Shown piece after piece: positions 35,823 through 47,430 of a DNA stretch of 64,000 nucleotides. The stretch comes from Ceratothoa steindachneri. Taxonomy: Eukaryota > Arthropoda > Malacostraca > Isopoda > Cymothoidae. The stretch is from the NCBI GenBank assembly GCA_963969495.1, contig OZ018333.1:84886732-84950731 (forward strand), in the 5' to 3' direction. The position numbers were made by a program, and so were the translations under genes. The notes under the pieces are model-generated. The model made no database searches. It was not told the origin of the DNA and saw only the letters and a list, made by a program, of their open reading frames with translations. How positions within the stretch are numbered: position 1 is the first letter of the stretch; each line of letters begins with the position of its first letter.

Positions 35823-36079
35823 AAATTTCCTAATCAATCAATAACCCCTTGTTATTCAATTAGTATTATTCTAAATTTTGCATTCACAGTAATTGTTAAA
35901 GATTAATAAAATTATTTTTATGAGCCTCGGCGTTATTGTACTTATTCCCTTAACGTATTTCCAACTCTATTTACGCAGAGTAGGTTAGCTATCCAGGCAA
36001 AGTATACGTCATTAATACTCTGACGTAAAACGTCTCCAACATTTACCTTGAAGGATCGAGATACTAGAAAACTTTGAAT
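35823..36079. other. unassigned
   Basis: About 250 AT-rich bases with no recognised gene. Confidence 0.4.
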
Positions 36080-36890
36080 AAGTGAAGGTAAAAGGCCTCG
36101 CATCCCTCAGACGTATAGCTGCTTCAAGATGCCGTATCTCCATGTTGTGTCGTAAGCTTTCTCGATATCGAAAAATATTGCCAGGACCCGGTGCTTTAAT
36201 GAGAAAGCTTTCCGGACCGATCCCTCGAAACGTACTAGTAGGTCAAGGGTACTATGACCTTTGCAGAAGCCACATTGAAATGGAGAGAGAAGGTGATTGG
36301 TTTCTAGGAACCAGTTTAGGCGCTCCAACACCATTTTTTCCAGCAACTTACTCAAACAGCTGGTGAGAACTATAGGGTGGTAGTGATATGCGTCCAACCC
36401 GTCCCTGCCCGGTTTGACAAAGGGAAGGATGATCCCAATGCGCCATTATGAGGGCTAAAAACCCTTCACCCATATAAGATTGTACAGATCAAGTAAGAAG
36501 AGAGTAGAGTGTGGATGTAGGTGCCGAATCATATCGAAATGGATCTCGTCAAGGCCAGGGGAAGTAGATCTACAAAGGGACAAAGCGCTACGCAGCTCAT
36601 GGATGTTGAATAGAGCGTTATATGGAAGGTAAGATTTTGTTGTGAAGTTGAGAGAATGCGACTATTACTTTGATTTGTAGGATAAAAAAAGCCTAATCGT
36701 AACGGCTGACACTGCTGACGGCGCAGAAATGGTCAGTAAAAGCATTGCTGACTGCCAGGCTGTTATTCTCCAAGGAACCGTGTAAGTTTAGTGTAGGGGT
36801 ATGATGATCAGCATAACGGCTCCTGATCTCATTAATCCTCTTCCAGATCTTAGCAGTAGGTGTAAAGCTTCTTGTGTGTAGCTTATAATG
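36080..36890 (-). pseudogene. I-clade LINE reverse transcriptase fragment
   Basis: The minus strand gives HELRSALSLCRSTSPGLDEI and MIRHLHPHSTLFLLDLYNLI (36620-36480), then YHYHPIVLTSCLSKLLEKMV, SPFQCGFCKGHSTLDLLVRF and AIFFDIEKAYDTTWRYGIL (36390-36120). These are RT blocks up to motif A, with FFDIEKAYDTTW containing the first catalytic Asp. The pattern fits I and jockey-type RTs. The fragment stops before the YxDD box. It could belong to the same family as either I-A or I-B; the overlap needed to decide is not present. Confidence 0.85.
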
Positions 36891-37058
36891 TGGTTAATAA
36901 TAATAATAAGTGGAAAGTTTTTAATGGTAACAAGCCTAGTGAGTCTGACGGCACCAGCAAACGTAAGAAATTACTTTGGTAATGAATTGATATTGAAAGT
37001 TGAATGGATGAGTAAAGGCAGTTATTTAGGAGGGATATTAATTATAAGTTTTAACAAA

Positions 37059-37067
<9 letters not shown>
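36891..37067. other. unassigned, ending in an A-run
   Basis: AT-rich bridge that ends in A11 directly before the (TA)n tract. Confidence 0.4.

Positions 37068-37135
<68 letters not shown>
37068..37135. repeat. (TA)n tract, 68 bp
   Basis: A TA run adjoining the Penelope-like 3' end. Confidence 0.98.
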
Positions 37136-37137
<2 letters not shown>

Positions 37138-37835
37138 CCAGGTAGTTTCAACTGTGCAGCCTTAATTTAATTTTCAATAAGAAAAGAATGGCGAGGAATA
37201 GACTTAAATCCAACATCAAACAAATCTTTATTACGATTGAGTAGTGCAACGTTTCGTCCGAACGGTCATCTTCTGGCTCTAGAAAACAGATTAAGATATA
37301 CAAATATACAAAATAGGTTTATGTGGTCACCGCAAATTATAATTAATGGGGAGTTAAATACAACGATTTAAGGAAAGAAGTGAAGTAAAATTGTACAGAG
37401 AAAAAAAAAACGACTAAAAAACTGGCTAATGAAAGCTTAAAAAACAACAACAACAAAAAAATCAATATAAAACTAAACGGATCAAATGAGAAACATACCT
37501 TGAATCTTTGATATCCAGTGAGAATATGGTGTGGTAGAGAGGTGACGGGAAATATAAGTTTCGCTAGTAGTAGTTGTTTACAGGATGTTTAAAGCAATAG
37601 AAGAGGAATCAGAATTGAGTGAGGGAGATAGTGTTTTAATATAAATAGATTCATAGATACGTAGTGATAGTGGGTTTGAGATGGAGTCCAGAATCTCGAA
37701 GTAATTCAAGGATGGAATTGTTTGGCATTTAATCGAGTGCTCTCTTATAGAAGAATGTTCCTTTTTACTAAGAACTTTCCCTGTTCTAAGGCTGATGTCC
37801 ATGTGAGAGAAAAAACGGGCCTGAAGGGCTCTCGG
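37136..37835 (-). pseudogene. Penelope-like element 3' end (GIY-YIG C-terminus)
   Basis: The minus-strand ORF 37841-37578 reads REHSIKCQTIPSLNYFEILD, then LSLRIYESIYIKTLSPSLNS. This resembles the part of Penelope-like proteins after the GIY-YIG core, where a late helix with E-x-x-x-I precedes PSLN. The ORF start is formed by adjoining I-A sequence. Downstream (37560-37140) is an untranslated tail with a hammerhead-like motif at 37246-37277, ending at the (TA)n tract. The RT and the GIY-YIG core are missing, so it is a 5'-truncated copy. Confidence 0.65.
37246..37277 (-). ncRNA. hammerhead-like motif in a PLE tail
   Basis: The minus strand reads CAGAAGA, then GACC-GTTC-GGAC as a short hairpin with one mismatch, then GAAACG. 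This resembles the hammerhead core CUGANGA-stem II-GAAA, with one core change (U to A). Hammerheads are known in Penelope-like retroelements. Stems I and III were not verified. Confidence 0.35.
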
Positions 37836-38365
37836 CGGCACAGGCCTATAAAATATTTGAATTGGAAATTGATCACTACCTGCAGGTCATCGACGCCCGC
37901 ACCCACCCACCCAAAATCAGGCTGTGCATCCGGAGAGCACAAAGATACGTCGAGGCAGGAAAATTAAGTGCTTCTCGGGTAGTGATGTGTAAACTCATCC
38001 ACATTTAGGACACCCATCTCCATTTCGTCTATCAGATTGGCAAGGACTTGACCCTTGGGATTAAAAGAGTAGTATCGCAGAGGGGGTGTCTACCGTTCAG
38101 ATCTCCGAGAAAGAAAAGTGCCTCTGCAACCATGAGACGATGCGGCGGAAGTCCCTAGCGTCGAAGTGGACTGGCGGTGAAATGTACGGGAAAATAACAG
38201 TATACCTCCTATCCAGGTGCAGCTACACAGCTACTGCCTCTAGAATGGAGACATCAACCAACGAAACGAGAAGAGACGAGACTAAGCAGCTACTCACAGC
38301 TGTCCTGGCGTCTGCGGCATTTCCATTGAAGGAGTATCCCCCCCCCCCAGCCTAGCTCGGAGATG
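37836..38365 (-). pseudogene. I-A LINE ORF2 endonuclease fragment, copy 2
   Basis: Aligned by eye with copy 3, the minus strand contains FLGDLNGRHPLC, YLCALRMHSLILGGW and RASMTC, in several frames. These are the D-x-N metal-binding block and the region before the SDH motif of an AP-like endonuclease. It is cut off near 37836, where the PLE sequence begins. Stops and frameshifts are common. Confidence 0.7.
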
Positions 38366-40133
38366 AGGAGGCTCTCTTGGAAGAGGGGACCCTCACGGAC
38401 GGGAATGGCCGTACGCTTCCTGGAGAAGGAACTCAGGGCGCTGTTGGCCGGCTAAGGCGATTTCGCCTTCGAGGGCTTATCGGGGAGGTTGGGCTCGCCA
38501 TGCGAATCTCTTCATCCCTCCGCCTCGAAACCAGCGGCAGGCGGGAATCCCCCTTTTCGAGAATCCACAATCTCAGATCCACACTGCTTACTACTGGGTG
38601 TGGGCGAAGGAGCCGAAGCTCCTTTGGTGCTGTCCTTTCGGGGGACAGCTTTAGGAGCTCCGGAAGATGACCTCAGAACCAGCTTCAGGGATGTTGCCTC
38701 CTATGAGTCTAACAACTCGGTGGAGGCACGCAGCCGTTTAGCCTTAACGGAAAGCGTAGGCTGGGGGAAGAAAAGGGAGCCTTGGTTTTACTCGGGTTGG
38801 GCGTGACCCTTTATGCCGTCAGCTATACCAGGGGAACGCCTGGGGTGGGTATAACCAGCAGAAGAGTTCCGAATGGGCGCGAAAATCACCGTTCTCGTAG
38901 GCCTGGAGGAGCCAGGAGCAGAGGTTGTCTTTCTTAACATTAAAGAATAAGTCGTCCCAAGCAGAGCCCGTTACGCCAGGACCAATTCAATAGTTTTGCG
39001 AAATGAGACGATCCTTGGCCTGGACGGCCAGGATTTTCTTCTTTAGGGGCTACGCAACACATTGCTTTGAGGAAGCGGAGTGCTGCTCTTCGCAATTGAG
39101 ACACGACGCAGTTGACACACTATTTGTTTTATCGTGTGCGGCCTCGGAGCAGCTTACACAGACTGGGTAATCCCGATTTTGCGCGTTGCCAGGATCGATT
39201 CCTCTGGCTGAACGTTAACACTAGTAGCACCTCCGCGGTAGTGGTACGGATGCTTTCACGCGATAACGATACCAACCAGCACACACGAACTCAGGGAGGT
39301 TGTCACAATCGAACGTAGGCCAGCTCTAAGGTGATGTCATCTCTGGAGTTGTCCACTAGTTGCCACGCATCAACTACTTTCACAAAGTTAATGGTACAGT
39401 GCGGCGTCTCACTCACCGGCATGCTATCAAGTGTCCAAATGGCACTAATCATGGCCACCTCGGAAGGATTCGACGCATTCGCCAGAAGGCTACCGTCTCA
39501 GAAATGGGTCATTTTCCCGCTCTCTAGCAATCACACTAGCTTGAGCTCTCATCTGATGGATCTTGTTGCCCTTAGCCAGCATGCTCCCCTGAGTATAGCG
39601 AATAACGCGGAAGCCTTTGAAGCCAGCGGGCTCGAAAACGCCAGGTAGCCTCTGACTGAATGATGGGCCCCGATGTAATCGAGGCTCCAGTCTGCGCACT
39701 TGCACTATTATTCTTCATCATGTACTTCCCACCCTGGGTAGCACCGAAACTGGACGTGACGATCTGGGCTTGGTTGCATACCGAAACGGCAGCAGCCCCA
39801 TTGCGCCTACGAAGGAAGAGGAGGCCGGAGTCTTTTTCGTTTCTTGGTAGAGGAGCGTGGGGAATGATCCCCTTTCTCTCCCCCGTCGGCAGGAGCTCCT
39901 AGGCCAGATGGGCGGCCTCGGCAAGATCCTTCTCCAAAATGGAGAAGGTTCTGCCTGTCACAGGACCAGCCGGAGGGAGGGAGATCCCTTTTCTCCTTGT
40001 GTGGCATCGGGGACCCGTGCCGTCTGAGCAGTAGCTTGCAGAGTGGTAGACACGAGCTCTGTGATGGCACCGAGCCCAAGTTCGACTCCACGGAGGATCC
40101 TAACGTCTGGGGCTGCGTTACCCCTGAGACCAT
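38366..40133 (-). pseudogene. I-A LINE ORF1, copy 2
   Basis: An ATG at 40133 opens MVSGVTQPQTLGSSVESNLG, followed by a basic stretch (KKRKRLRPP). After a frameshift near 39800 the core reads LPGVFEPAGFKGFRVIRYTQ and MLAKGNKIHQMRAQASVIAR. The zinc-knuckle region is heavily damaged. The C-terminal tail rich in Ser/Pro/Lys is visible at 38800-38400 (SPTPSSKQCGSEIVDSRKGG). It is colinear with copy 3. The role by family is RNA binding and particle formation. It is the most decayed of the long I-A copies. Confidence 0.75.
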
Positions 40134-41102
40134 GTCTATCTCAGGGGGCGTTCATGCAGCCCACCTACCCCCCCCTCGACATCACAGGTGTCATTCGAGG
40201 TGCCTTTGGTTATCTTATCTCTGACTTGCGAACCGGCATTCTTTGGGAAAGAGAGGGCGGCACGTACGGTAACCCCCTCTAAGCCCATTATGCTTACCCG
40301 CATGCCTTTGGAGTGCATGGACCGACGGCTCCTGCCTTCTCTTACCCCACATAGGGGGTTGTACTTCTAGGCAGTCCCCTTGGCAAGTAAAGGAGGGACT
40401 GTCGCTAAAAAATAGCGGGCTACTCCAGAGAAGGTGGTGGGGAGGCTCTCCTGCACCCGTATGCAAAGGAGAGGAGTAAACCTCCTCTCCGGAGAAGAGA
40501 TTTGAACGGTCCTTTTTGAAAGTACAGGGGGGGGGGGCCTCCTCCTCCGATGTTACAGGGCAAGGTAGACGGAGTTTTTTTTAATTACATCAATAAGCAT
40601 GGTGACCCTATTTATGCCACGGGATGCATACACTAATCAACCCCACGCAGTAGCCTGCTCTGCGAGGGGTGAGTACGTGGCCGGCTGAACCAACTGCCGC
40701 CATTTGAGGATACTCCTCCCGCCTAGTGACCTGGCAGCTCCACCTTGGGCACGGCGTAGAATGTATAGACATTAAAAAAGAAAAAAGGGGATGTGAAGAA
40801 GGTGTAGATGGGAATGAAGAAGATTGTTAAAAAAAACACCCCAGACCGGAGCTCATGAGTGAGGGGATGCTGTCCCGTTCTCCCTCAGCCCTGATCCCGG
40901 ATAGTTGGGTCAGAGGAAGCTGATCGGCATCTACCCTGTGGAATTAGAGGCCGACCAGAGAAAGTTGTGTGAGAGGCTATAGTGGAAATGAGGAAGTAGG
41001 GTAAAAACACAGGCTGTCACAAAGAAGGACGGGTCTGGACGCGTCGCTGAGTCTCATCAGCACAGTGGTCAGGAAGGCAAATCGCCGCGCTCCTTACAGG
41101 GT
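40134..41102 (-). mobile_element. I-A LINE 5' region, copy 2
   Basis: About 970 bp upstream of ORF1 shared with 53.97-54.90 kb and 58.80-59.38 kb, including GCCGCCATTTGAGG, CTCCTCCCGCCTAGTGACCT and the AATTAGAGGC block. Comparison of three copies puts the element's 5' end at a CTTAC sequence (41102 here, ~43802 and 58433 elsewhere). It probably carries the internal promoter; no core element was identified. Confidence 0.75.
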
Positions 41103-41545
41103 CCTGACGTTCGAACGTTAAAATCAATGTGGCAGTTGGGACTCTAGTAGAGCATACAGTTTTATTCACCCTGTGTACATGTGTGACACATTTGAAACTA
41201 AGCTTGCCCTGAAGACGGGTGAGGTCGTAGTCCCTTAATTGGGTTGAACGGACGACACCTTTGTCAAAATTCAGAAGTAGATGGGGTGAAACGGTTACTT
41301 TAACTTTGTCTATCCAAGACAGAATTCGCACAAGATTATGTTGAGAGCGATATGACACCCTGACTAATATATCACCACTACCTCTTGACCACATGCGGCG
41401 GGGTTCACCATAGCGGGACTCAAATGATTCATTAACGCCAAACACATCCACTTTTGCAAGTGAGATGTCAGATGACGAACTCATGACAGGAAAGCGGGGA
41501 TAGTCTAAATCTGGTTCCACATCGTTGGCATAGGGATCCAATGAG
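41103..41545 (-). pseudogene. I-B LINE ORF1, RRM-like part
   Basis: The ORF from 41541 reads MDPYANDVEPDLDYPRFPVM, then GSGDILVRVSYRSQHNLVRI, KVKVTVSPHLLLNFDKGVVR and VPTATLILTFERQDPVRS. This is the pattern of an I-clade ORF1 before its zinc knuckles: GDILVRV, then a VTPHxxLNxxKGV block, then PTxTLILTF. It ends at about 41103 where the 5' end of an I-A copy begins, so an I-A LINE seems to have inserted here or to have replaced the rest. The final 28 codons of the ORF are I-A sequence. Confidence 0.75.
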
Positions 41546-42899
41546 CCCGGGAAGGCTGAAGAACGTTTGGCACGAGAAGCCCTACGAGAAGGGGAAAGTC
41601 TCTTTGTTTATGGTTAGCCATTGCAAATAGAAATAACTTCACATTCTCTTTCGTGACTCCCCACCACGGATGCCTACAAGGATCCGGCGCTACTGCAACT
41701 CTAGATTCGATTACGTCCGGTATGTCCTATTGAAGAATGGATACAGATTCACCACATCATCCTTATAGATCAAAGAGGCTGCCCGAGTTCTACGCGAGGA
41801 ACAAAAGGGGTCAATGATCGGTTTCTGCTTGGCCATCGGCAGACGATGGCAGTGGAGATGCCCAACCTACATAAAAGCTCAATTCCTAATCACTCCTCCC
41901 AAAAAGAAGTCGGGTAACCGTCAGGGCCACTTGATAGGAGAAAAAAAGAGGGGGAAATACATGGTGGTAAAAGAAAGTTATATGGGTGGTGGAAAGAGGG
42001 GTATATTAAAACTCTAGTTCGCAGCACCAGGAGATCCCTAAGGGCCTTAGGGCTCACCCCTTACCTCATCACGAGAAGGCCGAAGGCAAGCTCATTCTGA
42101 AACGAACCCCTGAAGAAAAAGTCCCAGATATGGGCGTTGGGGTGGGGCGTTATACGAGGTATATGATTTTATGTCGTAAAGCCAGGTTTCTTCTGAGGAG
42201 TTCATTGCTACAGGCGAGGGTGGGGCGTCATCTTCGAGACGGGTGCGTTTGTCGTTGCAGAGGCTCAAAGAGGAGGAATCGGAGAGAAGGTAGAGCGCGC
42301 ATACGAGCTCTACCTCACGCCGGGCACTGAGGGATTAAATATTGGGGGGACATTGGTCAGTGATAACCTGCGGTGAAGGGAACCGGGCAGCAGCTTAGTC
42401 GAAGCAGGAACAGCTTCTACACCCCTCGGGCCCTTAGTAGAGGTAGGTACCTGAGTAGGTGGATGATTTAGAAGTTAATCATCGTGCGAGATCAGTGAGG
42501 ATTTAGTTGTAGGTGGTACATGGGAGGATTCATGATTTAATGCATATAAGGGGAAGGGACGTGATTAATTCCGTCTCTGCCTCTTCGATGCTTTACCTGC
42601 AAATAAGGGGGACTCGTATTTTGAGGATGTGTGAAAGACAAGTACTTTGGGTCAGAGTGGCACTCTCCGACGGGGAGAGATGGGTTGTGTGTTCCATCAA
42701 GATCGGTAGGTGATATCGGTTCTTCTATTGTGTAACCTTGTTGCGAAGGCGTAGCTGGGTGTGTTCGCAAAGGTTCCTTGGTGCGTTTTTTCTCGTAGGG
42801 AGATAGAGAGGCTGGTGTCGAAGGGTCGGTTCTGAGCGCCGATGCTAGGAGCATTACTCATCACAGCGGAAAAATGTGAGTGTTGACACTGTGATGCCT
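41546..42899. other. unassigned, possibly I-B ORF1 remnants
   Basis: Minus-strand open pieces (42906-42697, 42854-42537) follow the zinc knuckles below and may be the ORF1 tail. Sequence from about 42530 to 41600 has no recognisable domain. Confidence 0.35.
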
Positions 42900-43285
42900 T
42901 CTTCACCCATGTCTACATTTGCTTGGGGTCAGGGGTACCGCATCGTAGCGACCGGTCGCAGATCTCATGGTAGGAGAGATAGTGACGGCACTTCTTGTGG
43001 CGGGCATGATGTGAGCCTCCACAGTTGAGACAGTGCTTCTCTTCTTTGCCATCTGGGGCATTGTGTCTTAATTGTCCACATCGAAAGTACGGATTCATTG
43101 TTCTCTTACAATATTTACCGGAGTGGGTGAATCTACTGAAGTTACAGCATTGGAGTCGGGTGGGGAGTTCTTCTTGAACTCGTATATGTTTTCCCGTAAA
43201 TTTTATAACATTCGTAGCGTGCGTTGTTTTAGAGTTTTATTATCTCCAAGCGTGCGTCAGCAATTGAGAAGTCAGGGGCAGATTT
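42900..43285 (-). pseudogene. I-B LINE ORF1 zinc knuckles
   Basis: Three tandem CCHC boxes can be traced on the minus strand: LQCCNFSRFTHSGKYC (second Cys lost), YFRCGQLRHNAPDG (first and last Cys lost) and HCLNCGGSHHARHKKC (C-x2-C-x4-H-x4-C, intact), followed by RHYLSYHEI. Three knuckles with a GGSHHA-type third box are characteristic of I-clade ORF1. In transcription order this lies upstream of the RRM-like part at 41.1-41.5 kb, the reverse of the normal order, so these are two separate fragments. Confidence 0.75.
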
Positions 43286-43317
43286 AGGGGACATTTCTTT
43301 TAAGGCGGGTTATGTAT

Positions 43318-43452
43318 GTTAGCCACAGACCTTTTGTTCTTCTGGAACACGTAAAGATATATAGGAAGACCAAGCAGAGAGAGCTAGGATGCTATGTAGG
43401 TTTGTCGTCAGTTTTGGGTGAAGGTTGAGGTGTTGTTGAGCACTAAAAGGCG
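43318..43452. repeat. direct repeat, left copy (~135 bp)
   Basis: Contains GACCTTTTGTTCTTCTGGAA and GCTATGTAGGTTTGTCGTC. A closely similar copy lies at 43828-43962. The two flank an I-A 5' fragment. Confidence 0.9.
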
Positions 43453-43484
43453 TCTCCACCTTGAGCCGGGCGTAAAGTTAATAG

Positions 43485-43805
43485 TGTGCAGAAATACAGT
43501 AAAGGTGGGGGTAAAGCAGGTTGTTACAAACCCACCACTACAAAACGCTCAGGGGTGAGCGGGAGTTGTCCCCTTCCCCTCAGTCCCGATACGAGATGGT
43601 TGGGTGAGAGGAAACTGGTTGGCATCTTACTTGTGAAATTAGAGGCTAACCAGAGAAAGTTATGGGAGAGGTTGTAGGCAAAATGAAGAAGTAGGGTAAG
43701 ACGACAGAGTGTCAGAAAGAAAAGGCTAAGCTGCCATCGAACGGGGCGCTAGTTCCGTCAGCACGGCGGCCAGGAAAGCAAATCGGCGTGCCCCGTACGC
43801 GGTTA
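43485..43805 (-). mobile_element. I-A LINE 5'-end fragment
   Basis: Similar to 40.8-41.1 kb and 54.7-54.9 plus 58.3-58.43 kb (AACCCACCACTAC, GAAATTAGAGGC, CGTCAGCACGGCGGCCAGGA). Only the outer ~320 bp of the element are present. Confidence 0.75.
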
Positions 43806-43827
43806 AGGCGTGGTACGTTTGTAGACC

Positions 43828-43962
43828 ATAGACCTTTTGTTCTTCTGGAAGACGTAAAGATATATAGCGAGACCAAGCAGAGGGAGCTAGGATACTATGT
43901 AGGTTTGTCGTCGGTTTTCGGTGAAGGTTGAAGTGCTGCTGAAGACTAGACGGTCGACTGAT
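43828..43962. repeat. direct repeat, right copy (~135 bp)
   Basis: Second copy of the repeat at 43318-43452, offset by ~510 bp, differing at roughly a dozen positions. Confidence 0.9.
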
Positions 43963-45059
43963 ATTGCAATGGGGCGACCGCGAAATGGTTGATGCAACGA
44001 TTTCCGTTTGAGGGCGAGAACCAAGGGGAACTGCAGCATATGCTGATCATTGGGAAGAGGACCCAGTTTTCAGTAAGCTATTTTCGATGGTATTGATGGC
44101 ACTAAATGTACTCCCCCCTCACCTTCTTCCCTATTTATGCCCCATTAAGCAAAATGACACCGATATTCTGTCTATAACATATTACGGTTACCGAGTCCTG
44201 ATAGATAATCTAGATTTTATGAACTTTGTCTTCATTAAAGCCCTAATCTGAATGAGTTTCTTAGATATGGCGTGGGCTTGAATTGCCATTTTGAGATCAA
44301 GACGATGGCAGGAAATGAAAATTATGCCATAATTTTGAAATCAGGTTTCGTGAAGTTTATCCATCATCAGGTTTGTTGATTGAGAAGGGTTTAGTAAGGT
44401 ATATTTTTATTTTTGTATGTGGGGCACGAAGACTACCCAAATCTTCTTCTGGCGAGTGTCGTAATAGGTGACTAAACCCAGATAGGGGCCGATTGCTTGG
44501 GAAGCTGCGCACCATAATTTTCGCTCCTGCGAGCAATATAATGGGTAGGAATGTGTACGTCTCGTCACCCTTGTGATTTAGGGTTATTTTTATTGCAACT
44601 TCTTAGAGCACCTCTGTCGTAGAATGCCCCCCTTTTTGTTCTAAGAGTGCTAATATTGTTATTTTAAAGAAGAGCCGTCTCAAACACGTAAGGATATAGA
44701 GAAACGCACAATAATTCCCAAAATAAACTTATATTTTAACTTTAACAATTTAATACGCAAAAATTAACCATTAACCACAGAAATACTCCGAAAATTATAA
44801 TACACAATAATTAATTCAATTAGTTTGACCCTCTAAAATTGGTTAATTTCGCTACACACTTCAATATATAAGATTTAGGCTTATGGACTCTACTGGAGTT
44901 TAAATACCTCAGGAATGTTATTGTCTCACGACGCGTGCCGACCGGCCAGATGTAGGTGGGCGGGATCACGAGGTACTTTTGGCGAGGGTAGCAGATGGGG
45001 GTCCACACTGTATTCAGGGAAGGGTCTTCAAGGACGAAAACAATTCAGGGCTTTAGGTG
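43963..45059. other. unassigned
   Basis: No ORF with recognisable content. It is AT-rich from about 44600 to 44900. Nothing else seen. Confidence 0.4.
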
Positions 45060-45600
45060 GCACCAAGGTAGGTGTAGTCTCTCTGGCGGGAGTGAGTCGA
45101 ACGTGGTTCTTAAACCAAGTTAACTTGGAATTCGGTGTGAGCACCGAGTAGTGAGCTCGAAGGGGATTTTTTTTCCTTCTTTACTTAATTCCTCATGGGC
45201 TAGGACTGAACTTGGGGAGGGTCTTCTTCAAGGGCGAGGATCGAGGAGGGGGATTTCTCTGGCGAGAATAAGTTGAACTTGAATAAGTTAACTTAAAGGT
45301 CGGTTTAGTAACCAGGAACTAGCGAGGATAGAGGAGGGGGGTTTCTTTGACGAGAATAAGTTGAACTTGGTTCCTCAACCAAGTTAACCTATGAGTTCGG
45401 TATGGCCACCGAGTAACGGGCTCGAGGGGGAGCCTTTTCCTTCTTCTTTTCTTAATTCCTCAAGGACGAGGAATACCCCTGGTGTTTAAGATACACCAGG
45501 ATATGAGGAGTCTCTCTGACGAGAGTAAGTTGAACTTAACAAAGTTAACTTAACGTTCGGTTTGATAACCATGGACTAGCTCGAGGATAAGCTGCTTCTT
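45060..45600. repeat. diverged long tandem repeat
   Basis: The words GTTGAACTTG, AAGTTAACTTA, TTCGGT-and-ACCGAGTA and CTTAATTCCTCA recur in the same order three to four times at intervals of ~100-250 bp. This is an old, uneven tandem array next to the 68-bp satellite. Confidence 0.6.
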
Positions 45601-45654
45601 AGCCACTTAAGGTAGGTAGCCCTGCCTCTTTTGCAGGGTACTTCTTGGTCTGGC

Positions 45655-46206
45655 GAGCCAAGTAAACTACTAATCCAGTCTAGGTAGCCCTGGGTCTTAA
45701 TCCGAGGACTTCGTCACCTGGAGACTGGCGTATTCTACCAATCCAGTCTAGGTAGCCCGGGGTCTTCGTCACCTGGAGACTGACGTATTCTACCAATACA
45801 GTCTAGGTAGCCCGGTGACTTAATCCGAGGACTTCGTCACCTGAAGACGGACGTATTCTACCAATCCAGTCTAGATAGCACGGGGTCTTAATCCGGGGAC
45901 TTCGTCACCTGGAGAGTGACGTATTCTACCAATCCAGTCTTGGTAGCCCGGTGACTTAATCCGAGGACTTCGTCACCTGGAGACTGACGTATTCTACCAA
46001 TCCAGTCTAGATAGCACGGGGTCTTAATCCGGGGACTTCGTCACCTGGAGAGTGACGTATTCTACCAATCCAGTCTAGGTAGCCCGGGGTCTTAATCCGA
46101 GGACTTCGTCACCAAGAGACTGACGTATTCTACCAATCCAGTCCGGGTGGCCCGGGGTCTTAATCCGAGGACTTCGTGACCTGGAGACTGACGTATTCTA
46201 CCTCGA
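45655..46206. repeat. 68-bp tandem satellite, ~8 copies
   Basis: The unit contains GACGTATTCTACCAATCCAG, GGTAGCCCGG and GACTTCGTCACCTGGAG. Variants differ in a few bases; one unit (45.73-45.78 kb) lacks ~20 bp. The period is not a multiple of three and no coding is seen. Confidence 0.93.
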
Positions 46207-46799
46207 TTTTCCTCAGTGTTTCTTATTTATACCTCGTCACCCCACTGGGGGAGTGGTAAGAGGAAGGGGGAGGCTTGAGGACGGGCCCAGGAGGGTTCTT
46301 ATGCCAAACGGTTTTTCTACCCAAGTCTTACCTCGGCTTTCCTTTAGCCTTCGAGCTTGGGAGAAACACGTCTCCAATTTCTTACTTGACGTGAAATTGA
46401 ATCTCACTCTCCTGTGGAAGATCTTGCATTTTACAACCTTTCGGTCTTTCATAGCGACGAGTGTCGCGGCGCTGCGGTTACGCGCTTAACCCGACGGTGC
46501 CGGGGCCGGATGTCCTTGTGGTAATCGCCTCGCGACTTCCCTGCATGAACGGGGGAGTGACGATTCTCCTACACCCTCATAGTATCCTCTTTCATCAACT
46601 CAAGAGGCTTGTTTTCAAAACCTCTTTAGCAAAGAAATCCCTTGTCTTTCGCGAAATCCCAGCCCCACCCAAAATAAAAAATCTGCCAAACAGAATTCAT
46701 CTCAATAGACTCGTAGATGGAGAGGAAAACGAGTCTTAAGACTGGCAGTGAAAAGAGTAAAAAATTAGACAAAGATGCATTTCCATCACAAATACGAAG
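46207..46799. other. unassigned
   Basis: Short ORFs without recognisable domains. The last 200 bp could be decayed hAT coding sequence, but this is not supported by a motif. Confidence 0.35.
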
Positions 46800-47065
46800 A
46801 ATTTCATGGAGACGAAAGTTGGAGGGGCTGCAGTGCAATAATGAACTTGAGGCGATGTTCCGTACCTCTTATCCGCTGTCCTTCCTTCTAGCATCGTCAC
46901 CATGTTTGTCAGCATCTACTGTTGCGAACAGCTCTTTTCCAAAATGAAGTACACGAAGTGTCACCTTCGCTCCCAACTCTCGGACCGCCACCTTAATGAA
47001 ATTCTTCTGTTGTCTACTTCATCCATCGAGCCGGACATTGAAACACCTCTTCATGGCAAACATCA
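46800..47065 (+). pseudogene. hAT transposase C-terminal dimerisation region
   Basis: The plus strand reads LEGLQCNNELEAMF (~46820), then after a frameshift CEQLFSKMKYTKCHLRSQLS and DRHLNEILLLSTS (46920-47020). The C-E-Q-x-F-S-x-M-K followed by R-S-x-L-x-D-x-H-L is the hAT C-terminal dimerisation motif, in the style of GTF2IRD2-like or EPM2AIP1-like hAT proteins. Only the C-terminus is present and it is frameshifted. The (TA)n tract and PLE begin just downstream. Confidence 0.8.
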
Positions 47066-47090
47066 CCAGCCGTCTCACTGATTTGTATGT

Positions 47091-47430
<340 letters not shown>

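Noticed and set aside
41017..41541. A single host protein of 174 residues
   Set aside because: The C-terminal 28 codons are I-A LINE sequence and the remainder fits an I-clade ORF1; it is a junction ORF.
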